8,002 nucleotides of DNA from Candidatus Nanoanaerosalina archaeon (GTDB taxonomy: Archaea > Nanohalarchaeota > Nanosalinia > Nanosalinales > Nanoanaerosalinaceae), in the NCBI GenBank assembly GCA_022729285.1, contig JALDAI010000031.1, positions 1-8,002 of the forward strand, read 5' to 3'. Numbering within the stretch: position 1 is the first letter of the stretch; each line of letters begins with the position of its first letter. Shown in pieces: positions 1 through 4,207 of the stretch. The notes beneath the pieces were generated by a model, which was not told the DNA's origin, did no database searches, and worked only from the letters and a program-made list of their open reading frames with translations. A program made the translations under genes and the position numbers.

Positions 1-346
1 CTTTTTTGTCTGTAGCCTTCATGTTTTTAGCTTTAACAAAAGACTCTCCTTCCTTTTTCAACACTATTTCTACTTGACAGTTAGGGCACTCATCGCCTTC
101 ACAGTCACATTTTTCTGGTAGTCTGTACTCGTCTACCGGGAATCTCCATGGAACAAGTCCTATTCTATGAGCGATTATTTCGTCGAAAAGTCCTGATGTA
201 TTGTTTCTGAAATAAACTTCGTCAATAGCCATTGTAGGAACTTTTCCGATCATAGTTCTCCTTAATGCGTTTGCAAACTGTGGAGTTGCGTTGTCTAGAA
301 CGAACTTCACTGATTTATCGTCTTCTTTTAGAATATCTACTTCCAT
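1..346 (-). CDS. rpoD: RNA polymerase subunit D (Rpo3), N-terminal part, cut by window edge
   Basis: This is the archaeal homologue of Rpb3 and bacterial alpha, which with subunit L forms the platform on which RNA polymerase assembles. About 115 residues are visible from the ATG at 346; the rest lies beyond the left edge. Seen in the translation: the alpha-type motif FANALRRTMIGKVPTMAIDE at about residues 24-43, then DEIIAHRIGLVPW at about 55-67. Cys80, Cys82, Cys87 and Cys90 follow, in the position and nearly the spacing of the Rpb3 zinc loop. The ATG is chosen because GTGGT lies 4 nt upstream and the product begins like other archaeal RpoD; an ATG at 357 is out of frame. The gene starts 18 nt after the rps11 stop, the usual rps13-rps4-rps11-rpoD order. 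Whether the C-terminal part has the ferredoxin-like insert of some archaeal RpoD cannot be seen. Confidence 0.95.
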   Translation of the reverse strand, partial: MEVDILKEDDKSVKFVLDNATPQFANALRRTMIGKVPTMAIDEVYFRNNTSGLFDEIIAHRIGLVPWRFPVDEYRLPEKCDCEGDECPNCQVEIVLKKEGESFVKAKNMKATDKK

Positions 347-350
347 GGAT

Positions 351-355
351 ACCAC
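351..355 (-). promoter_or_regulatory. Ribosome binding site of rpoD
   Basis: On the minus strand GTGGT lies 4 nt before the ATG at 346. It matches part of the archaeal anti-Shine-Dalgarno (16S 3' end AUCACCUCC), the same core used by neighbouring genes. It sits in the 18-nt gap after rps11 and supports the ATG at 346 as start. Confidence 0.55.
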
Positions 356-364
356 ATAAAATAG

Positions 365-763
365 TTAGAATCCCTGGGACTGTCGTCCTCTTTTTCCACC
401 TTTTCTCCTTGTTGAGTCGTGTGGAACAGGGGTTACGTCTTCAATTTTACCGACGTTTAGCTTTGAACGAGTAAGTGATCTGATAGCAGGCTGTGCTCCT
501 TGTCCTGGTACTTTATGGCTTGTACCTCCTGGAGCTCTAACTCTGATATTGATTTCTTCGATACCTTTTTCTTCCGCTTCTTCAGCAGCTTTTTGAGCTG
601 CTTTCATAGCAGGGAAAGCTCGTCCTTGAAGTCTTCCTTTATCAGTTATCATACCTGAGCTGTGTCTTGCGATTGTTTCAGCTCCGGTAATGTCGGTTAT
701 ATGGATTATAGTGTTGTTGAAGCTTGCGTAAATATGTGCTATTCCTTTCTTTTTCTCTTTCAT
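365..763 (-). CDS. rps11: Small ribosomal subunit protein uS11
   Basis: uS11 sits on the platform of the 30S subunit near the mRNA exit region. The product is 132 residues, normal for archaeal S11. Visible family landmarks are GIAHIYASFNNTIIHITDIT near the N-terminus, then SSGMITDKGRLQGRAFPAMKA, a PGQGAQPAIRSL stretch (PGPGAQ is usual), and the IEDVTPVPHDSTRRKGGKRG signature before a short QSQGF tail. The frame stays open to a GTG at 772, but that GTG is part of the GTGGTT ribosome binding site. The ATG at 763 gives the normal N-terminus. The gene starts 11 nt after the rps4 stop and ends 18 nt before rpoD, so it is surely cotranscribed with both. Confidence 0.97.
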   Translation of the reverse strand: MKEKKKGIAHIYASFNNTIIHITDITGAETIARHSSGMITDKGRLQGRAFPAMKAAQKAAEEAEEKGIEEINIRVRAPGGTSHKVPGQGAQPAIRSLTRSKLNVGKIEDVTPVPHDSTRRKGGKRGRQSQGF

Positions 764-766
764 AAT

Positions 767-772
767 AACCAC
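767..772 (-). promoter_or_regulatory. Ribosome binding site that decides the rps11 start
   Basis: GTGGTT, 3 nt before the ATG at 763, resembles the anti-Shine-Dalgarno complement. Its GTG is in frame with rps11 and could be miscalled as a start at 772, adding three residues (MVI). The family N-terminus and the same arrangement at rpl30e and nusA favour the ATG. Confidence 0.6.
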
Positions 773-774
773 TT

Positions 775-1254
775 TTAGCTTTCTACTAAGTGTTTTACTT
801 TTGGATCAAGTTTTAGACTGTCTTCTTCCTCTTCTGTAACTAGGTATCCTGGAACATCAACTTTCTGTTCTCCTATCTTGATATGTCCGTGAGTAATCAT
901 CTGTCTAGCCTGTTTCATAGTTGATGCAAGCCCTTTTCTATATACGATAGTCTGTAGTCTTCTTTCCAGTACATCGTCAAGCTCAATCTCTAATACATCA
1001 GCTAGCTTTGAACCTTCTTTGATTACGCCTAGCCTTACCAGTTTGTTGATAAGACTTTCTTCCCTGGTTTCGTCTTGTGTAGCGTTAAGCTTTCTTGCTT
1101 CTCTTCTGAAGTTTCTTACAAGAGACTCTACCTTCCAAAGCTCTCTTTTTTCTGTTAGTCCGAACTTGTAAAGGTAGTTCTCTTCTCTATCTATCCTTTC
1201 TCTGTCCCACCCTTTGTTAGGTGTTTCATAACTTTTCTTTAGTGTTTTTACCAT
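775..1254 (-). CDS. rps4: Small ribosomal subunit protein uS4
   Basis: uS4 is a primary 16S rRNA binder that nucleates 30S assembly and helps form the mRNA entry side. The product has 159 residues, at the short end for archaeal S4. The N-terminal part contains KKSYETPNKGWDRERID and LTEKRELWKVESLVRNFRRE, both typical of archaeal S4. The S4 RNA-binding fold lies at about residues 97-140 (LERRLQTIVYRKGLASTMKQ, then HGHIKIGEQKVDVPGYLV). No zinc-ligand cysteines are present. The start is fixed by a strong GAGGTGA 4 nt before the ATG. It lies 14 nt after rps13 and 11 nt before rps11 in the alpha-type cluster. The acidic run near residues 141-145 is a mild local feature. Confidence 0.97.
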   Translation of the reverse strand: MVKTLKKSYETPNKGWDRERIDREENYLYKFGLTEKRELWKVESLVRNFRREARKLNATQDETREESLINKLVRLGVIKEGSKLADVLEIELDDVLERRLQTIVYRKGLASTMKQARQMITHGHIKIGEQKVDVPGYLVTEEEEDSLKLDPKVKHLVES

Positions 1255-1258
1255 TTTT

Positions 1259-1265
1259 TCACCTC
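1259..1265 (-). promoter_or_regulatory. Strong ribosome binding site of rps4
   Basis: GAGGTGA lies 4 nt before the ATG at 1254, a good match to the archaeal Shine-Dalgarno. It lies in the 14-nt gap after the rps13 stop. Confidence 0.75.
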
Positions 1266-1268
1266 AGT

Positions 1269-1742
1269 TTACTCCTCTTCTCCTTCGCTCTGAACTCTGG
1301 ATCTTGAAACTCCAACTTTTGAACCGGTTCTGAATGAGGACTGTGTTTTCTGACCTCTTACAGGTAGACCATGCTTATGCCTCCATCCACGGTATGTTCC
1401 GGTTTCTTTAAGTCTTCTAATATCAAAGTCTTCTTTAAGTTTTAGATCAGGTCCGATCAAGTGTCTGTTTTCACCTGTCTCATGATCCTTTCTCCTATTT
1501 CTTAGATAAGTTGGGATACCGTACTCTTCAGGATCTTTCATTATTTCATCTAATTTTCCTCTTTCTTCGTCTGAAAGAGCTCCAATCTTTTTATCACTTT
1601 CAAACGGTGATACTCTCGCAACAGCATTTGAATAACGTTTACCTACTCCTTTAATCGCTGTCAAAGCTTCGGAAATAGCTCTGTGTCCATCCAAATCTGT
1701 TCTTGACAGCCTTACTATCTCTTGAATTTTTTCTTCTGACAT
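1269..1742 (-). CDS. rps13: Small ribosomal subunit protein uS13
   Basis: uS13 is a head protein of the 30S subunit that contacts 5S rRNA/uL5 across the subunit bridge and the P-site tRNA. The product has 157 residues, normal for Archaea. Seen: LTAIKGVGKRYSNAVAR at about residues 27-43, the GIPTYLRNRRKDHETG segment near 75-90, and the tRNA-contacting tail RHKHGLPVRGQKTQSSFRTG at 121-140 followed by KVGVSRSRV. The acidic end (EGEEE) is unremarkable. It is the first gene of the rps13-rps4-rps11-rpoD cluster, after a 134-nt AT-rich gap. No convincing Shine-Dalgarno precedes the ATG (the sequence just upstream is GTGCGTAGCA). This suggests a short-leader or leaderless mRNA starting close to the gene, which is inference. 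Confidence 0.97.
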   Translation of the reverse strand: MSEEKIQEIVRLSRTDLDGHRAISEALTAIKGVGKRYSNAVARVSPFESDKKIGALSDEERGKLDEIMKDPEEYGIPTYLRNRRKDHETGENRHLIGPDLKLKEDFDIRRLKETGTYRGWRHKHGLPVRGQKTQSSFRTGSKVGVSRSRVQSEGEEE

Positions 1743-1876
1743 TGCTACGCACTACTTTTTTGTTAAAAACTTTTTTAATAATTCCTTTAGTTTAAGCCTA
1801 AGTTTCGACCTGCATATAATAAAAGAATCTAACTTTTAAATACGGTTTGCCTATATGTTAGGAAAAGTTTTGAGCA
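1743..1876 (-). promoter_or_regulatory. AT-rich intergenic promoter region upstream of rps13
   Basis: This is the largest gap in the window. On the minus strand it holds several TATA-like boxes: TATTTAAAA at 1842-1834, TTATATG near 1819-1813, TTATTAAA at 1781-1774 and TTTTTAA at 1769-1763. Archaeal TATA boxes centre about 26 nt before the transcription start. The last two would therefore give a leader of 0-10 nt for rps13, fitting its lack of a Shine-Dalgarno. T-rich stretches such as CTTTTATT near 1825-1818 could end transcription of the upstream membrane-protein gene. Which box is used cannot be decided from sequence. Confidence 0.5.
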
Positions 1877-2374
1877 CTACTCCTTTATGTCGAAAAGGTA
1901 GGTATAAATTACACTTCTTCCGTTCCATCCTACTTCAGCACTGGCTCTATACTTGCCTTGTTCCTCTAAGACTAAAGGCTGGTTTTCTTGAACTCCTTCT
2001 GCAACTTTTTCTCCTGTAGCCCTATCTTTTACTGTGTAATTAACTTTTTCCGGTTCTTTCTCTATTAAAGGTCTAAACCATACTTCCTCTCCTGTTTCAA
2101 AGGTTGGTTTGACAGGTCTTGAGAACTCTTCGTAAACGATGTTGGCGGTTGGGTTTTCTGAGATAAACCTGTTGACACACATTGTGTCGTCTGCTACTTC
2201 TTCACAGTACTCGTCAAGAATCCCTGTTATCTTTGTGTTTTCTGTCTCCAAAACTACTTGGACAGGTTCAAGTCTGTCTAGATTATCTACATTTGTCCTT
2301 CCTTCAACTATTACTGTGGAAGTCACTACAAAAGTAACTGCTGCAATAATTAAAACAATTCTCAAGTTCTCCAT
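1877..2374 (-). CDS. Unrecognised membrane-anchored extracytoplasmic protein
   Basis: I do not recognise this 165-residue protein. Residues 1-3 are followed by a hydrophobic segment at about 4-23 (RIVLIIAAVTFVVTSTVIVE) that can serve as an uncleaved signal anchor or signal peptide. The rest is hydrophilic and acidic and would lie outside the cell. It contains two cysteines, Cys57 and Cys66, able to form a small disulfide loop, and one N-glycosylation-type sequon at Asn112 (NYT). Residues from about 88 to 163 look like alternating beta strands (VWFRPLIE, VNYTVKD, KYRASAEV, SVIYTYLFDI), suggesting an Ig-like sandwich; that is inference. It occupies the place where fusA often follows rps7. The ATG at 2374 has no good Shine-Dalgarno but has a TATA-like box about 33 nt upstream. 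Coding status rests on the coherent signal-anchor/ectodomain layout and on its filling the gap. Confidence 0.8.
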   Translation of the reverse strand: MENLRIVLIIAAVTFVVTSTVIVEGRTNVDNLDRLEPVQVVLETENTKITGILDEYCEEVADDTMCVNRFISENPTANIVYEEFSRPVKPTFETGEEVWFRPLIEKEPEKVNYTVKDRATGEKVAEGVQENQPLVLEEQGKYRASAEVGWNGRSVIYTYLFDIKE

Positions 2375-2403
2375 TGCCTATCAAGAAATTAGTAGGAAGG
2401 AGG

Positions 2404-2411
2404 TTATAAAA
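2404..2411 (-). promoter_or_regulatory. TATA-like box before the membrane-protein gene
   Basis: TTTTATAA on the minus strand starts immediately after the rps7 stop codon (TAG at 2414-2412) and centres about 33 nt before the ATG at 2374. With usual archaeal spacing, transcription would begin about 6 nt before the gene, a near-leaderless mRNA. That agrees with the missing Shine-Dalgarno. This is a prediction from sequence only. Confidence 0.4.
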
Positions 2412-3011
2412 CTACCTCGCTCCTTCTGCTTCACGTTCTCTTCTTTGCTTGTCTCTGATAGCTCTGATGCTTGAGTCTCCTTCGTAAGCACCGATTATCT
2501 CTTCTGCTAAATACTCTTCAGCATCTCCTTCTGCTGAAAGTCTTTTCTCATATGCTCCCTGTGCAATCATTCTTAACGCTAGGTCAACTCTCCTTAGTGG
2601 AGCTACAATAACAGCTTCTCTAGCAATAACTCCTCCTCTCTGGTAGGAAACAACTTCTTCCTTAGGTGAGGAATTCTCAATAGCTTTTACGAAAACCTGT
2701 ACAGGGTTTTTCTCTGTCTCTTCCTCGATTATCTCAAAAGCTTTTTCGATAAGGGTCCAAAGCTTGTCAGACTTTCCTACGTTGCTACCTGAGGAAATCT
2801 TGTGTTTGTTTCCTCTGTGTCCTGCAACATAAAGCCTGTTCAAAAGTCTTTCAACGATCTGTACATCCGCCTTGTAGAACTGCTGGTCAGGATGTCGTCC
2901 TTTAGACCTTGGAGCCATTATATTATCAAGGTTTATGTATCTTCTAAGTCCGTGGTCCTCTACTTCTACTTCGTCACAGTCCCATTTGTCAAACAATTTT
3001 ACTCCTTCCAT
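2412..3011 (-). CDS. rps7: Small ribosomal subunit protein uS7
   Basis: uS7 is a primary binder of the 16S 3' major domain in the 30S head, next to the E and P sites. The product has 199 residues, as usual in Archaea. It starts with the archaeal-type MEGVKLFDKWDCDEVEVEDH and GLRRYINL. It continues through KADVQIVERLLNRLY, and has the most conserved block at about residues 103-153 (NPVQVFVKAIENSSPKEEVV, then YQRGGVIAREAVIVAPLRRV and ALRMIAQGA). The C-terminal helix (AIRDKQRREREAEGAR) is the archaeal ending. The ATG at 3011 follows an AAGGTGAT whose TGA is the rps12 stop, so the two genes are translationally coupled. Downstream the expected fusA is missing from this locus. Confidence 0.97.
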   Translation of the reverse strand: MEGVKLFDKWDCDEVEVEDHGLRRYINLDNIMAPRSKGRHPDQQFYKADVQIVERLLNRLYVAGHRGNKHKISSGSNVGKSDKLWTLIEKAFEIIEEETEKNPVQVFVKAIENSSPKEEVVSYQRGGVIAREAVIVAPLRRVDLALRMIAQGAYEKRLSAEGDAEEYLAEEIIGAYEGDSSIRAIRDKQRREREAEGAR

Positions 3012-3016
3012 CTCTT

Positions 3017-3024
3017 ATCACCTT
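3017..3024 (-). promoter_or_regulatory. Ribosome binding site of rps7 containing the rps12 stop
   Basis: AAGGTGAT lies 5 nt before the rps7 ATG, and its TGA is the stop codon of rps12. A ribosome ending rps12 sits directly on the next initiation site, implying coupled translation of uS12 and uS7. Confidence 0.75.
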
Positions 3025-3440
3025 GTTGGCTTCTGCTTGTTACCTGCTACAAGCTCTTTCAATGATACTCCGTTTACTTTTGAAACTTGGAATCTAACTG
3101 TCGGAATGTCTCCTTTAGGACCTCCGTCAGCTCCTCCGATTCCTTCAATAAGCACTTCGTCGTGCTCGTCAATTTGCTCAATAGCTCCGTCTCCAGGTAC
3201 GAAAGCTGTTAAGTGTTTACCATTTTTAATCAGCTGAACTCTTACACATTTTCTAAGTGCTGAGTTAGGCTGCTTCGCTTCAATAATTCTTTTTTCTAGA
3301 ACGATTCCTCTAGCCTGAGGACTACCTTCAAGCGGGTCTGATCTCTCTTTCAAGTTCAGTTTTCTTCTTTTGTAATTTTTATCGCTCCATCTATATTTCT
3401 GCCTTCTTTTTTTAAGCTTTCTTCCGTTGTATAGACCCAT
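3018..3440 (-). CDS. rps12: Small ribosomal subunit protein uS12
   Basis: uS12 lies at the decoding centre of the 30S subunit and affects translational fidelity. The product is 140 residues, slightly short at the N-terminus for Archaea. Seen: GLYNGRKLKKRRQKYRWSDK at the start, then DPLEGSPQARGIVLEK, the decoding-loop motif KQPNSALRKCVRVQLIKNGK (residues 56-75, Pro58 in the loop), FVPGDGAI, and GIGGADGGPKGDIPTVRFQV. Thr114 replaces the Gly usual in GDIPGV, a minor variation. The ATG at 3440 has GTGAT 5 nt upstream. A 52-nt gap after nusA contains a TATA-like box, so uS12 and uS7 may have their own promoter in addition to read-through from the polymerase genes. Confidence 0.97.
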   Translation of the reverse strand: MGLYNGRKLKKRRQKYRWSDKNYKRRKLNLKERSDPLEGSPQARGIVLEKRIIEAKQPNSALRKCVRVQLIKNGKHLTAFVPGDGAIEQIDEHDEVLIEGIGGADGGPKGDIPTVRFQVSKVNGVSLKELVAGNKQKPTR

Positions 3441-3445
3441 TTATT

Positions 3446-3450
3446 ATCAC
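3446..3450 (-). promoter_or_regulatory. Ribosome binding site of rps12
   Basis: GTGAT is located 5 nt before the ATG at 3440. It uses the same core as neighbouring genes and supports this start, which gives the archaeal N-terminus without upstream extension. Confidence 0.55.
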
Positions 3451-3474
3451 TCTTCGACAAAACTATTTTTTCGG

Positions 3475-3490
3475 TATAAATTTTATAAAT
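3475..3490 (-). promoter_or_regulatory. Putative internal promoter (TATA box) for rps12-rps7
   Basis: The nusA-rps12 gap carries ATTTATAAAATTTATA on the minus strand, two overlapping TATA-like boxes at 3490-3481 and 3480-3475. Normal spacing would put transcription starts near 3460 or 3452, giving a 12-20 nt leader that includes the rps12 ribosome binding site. The first box begins 2 nt after the nusA stop. No clear BRE is visible, so this is only a plausible promoter. Confidence 0.4.
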
Positions 3491-3492
3491 GT

Positions 3493-3921
3493 CTACTCGA
3501 CTTTTACATCGTCGACATCGAATTCTCGTTTAAGGAATCTTCTGGTAATATCAACGTTTTTACCGTCTTTACCAACTGCTTTAGACCAGTCGCTTCTTTT
3601 AACTCCGATATGGACGATTTTCTTGTCCCCGGATCTATCTAATTTAACTGATCTTACTCTAACAGGTAAAACATTTTCTACAAACTTTTTAAGACTGTCA
3701 GAATATTCGTAAACCTTAACGTTTTTGTTAAGATTATTCTGAACTTTCTTAATTGTTTTACCGCCTTTTCCGATTGCTAAACCTACTTTACCTTCTTCAA
3801 CTACGAAATGAGCGCTATCTTTTGTTGTTATAGCGTCCATTACCTTTACTCCGGTTATATCTTCGAAAAGGTTTATGCTTCTTATCGTATCTGTATCAAA
3901 CTTGATTGTTACTCCTGACAT
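3493..3921 (-). CDS. nusA: Archaeal NusA-like two-KH RNA-binding protein
   Basis: Archaeal NusA consists only of the two KH domains of bacterial NusA and is thought to bind RNA emerging from the polymerase. The predicted product has 142 residues, normal for the family. The first KH domain spans roughly residues 35-75 with GLAIGKGGKTIKKVQNNL (GKGG at 51-54). The second spans roughly 100-142 with WSKAVGKDGKNVDITRRFLK (GKDG at 117-120). The frame is open to a GTG at 3930 that overlaps the rpl30e stop. That GTG is part of a GTGA ribosome binding site spaced 5 nt from the ATG at 3921, which gives the better N-terminus (MSGVTIKFDTDTI). It lies between rpl30e and rps12, its conserved position in Archaea. 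Confidence 0.93.
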   Translation of the reverse strand: MSGVTIKFDTDTIRSINLFEDITGVKVMDAITTKDSAHFVVEEGKVGLAIGKGGKTIKKVQNNLNKNVKVYEYSDSLKKFVENVLPVRVRSVKLDRSGDKKIVHIGVKRSDWSKAVGKDGKNVDITRRFLKREFDVDDVKVE

Positions 3922-3926
3922 GGTTT

Positions 3927-3932
3927 TCACAC
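3927..3932 (-). promoter_or_regulatory. Ribosome binding site of nusA overlapping the rpl30e stop
   Basis: GTGTGA ends 5 nt before the nusA ATG at 3921 and contains the TGA stop of rpl30e. The second GTG is in frame with nusA and could be taken for a start (adding MKT). Read as the ribosome binding site, it matches the pattern at rps11 and rpl30e. Confidence 0.5.
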
Positions 3933-4196
3933 TATTCTTTGCTTCTTCTTAATTCCTACTGTTGCAACATTAAAAGGTTTTCCACACATTGAACCAAGTT
4001 TTTTGTTAGATCCTTCAAATCTTACAAGCTCAGTTTCGCTGTCCAAACCTTCTTCAACATTCTTCAAAACTTCTTCAGGTACTCCTGATGCAACGATTAC
4101 TTTTTCCATTTCCTCAATGTTTTTCAGTGTTTCCTTCGAACCGATAACGGTTCTGTCATCCTTTGTAGCTTTTTTAATCTGTTTTTTGATATCCAT
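3927..4196 (-). CDS. rpl30e: Large ribosomal subunit protein eL30 (L7Ae/L30e family)
   Basis: eL30 is a 50S protein shared by Archaea and eukaryotes and a relative of L7Ae, which binds kink-turn RNA. The predicted product has 89 residues. Seen: MDIKKQIKKATKDDRTVIGS at the start (archaeal L30e begins similarly and has the VILGSK equivalent), KETLKNIEEMEKVIVASGVP, then LVRFEGSNKKLGSMCGKPF with the conserved CGKPF at 71-75. The last part (GIKKKQRIV) is shorter than in many homologues. The frame runs up to a TTG at 4211, but GTGATT stands 3 nt before the ATG at 4196. The family also begins MDI, so the ATG is used. It starts 11 nt after the rpoA2 stop and its own stop overlaps the nusA ribosome binding site. 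Confidence 0.93.
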   Translation of the reverse strand: MDIKKQIKKATKDDRTVIGSKETLKNIEEMEKVIVASGVPEEVLKNVEEGLDSETELVRFEGSNKKLGSMCGKPFNVATVGIKKKQRIV

Positions 4197-4199
4197 AAT

Positions 4200-4205
4200 A
4201 ATCAC
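4200..4205 (-). promoter_or_regulatory. Ribosome binding site that decides the rpl30e start
   Basis: GTGATT lies 3 nt before the ATG at 4196, within the 11 nt after the rpoA2 stop. It argues against the in-frame TTG at 4211 as start. Confidence 0.6.
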
Positions 4206-4207
4206 TT

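Noticed and set aside
1762..1782. AT-rich palindrome TTAAAAAAGTTTTTAA as a terminator hairpin or operator
   Set aside because: The arms are only A/T with almost no loop, so a stable hairpin is unlikely. It is better read as TATA-like promoter sequence of rps13.
1788..1807. Small inverted repeat CTTAG/CTAAAG in the rps13 upstream gap
   Set aside because: The match is imperfect and only 4-5 pairs long, as expected by chance in AT-rich DNA.
2378..2397. Short inverted repeat (CCTAC...GATAGG) before the membrane-protein gene
   Set aside because: It has only about five pairs with a bulge and is not followed by a T run. There is too little to call a terminator or regulatory hairpin.
2139..2474. 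Plus-strand open frame opposite the membrane-protein gene and rps7 end
   Set aside because: The minus-strand frame has a signal anchor and ectodomain and fits the operon direction. The plus frame runs into the conserved rps7 tail and has no coherent features.
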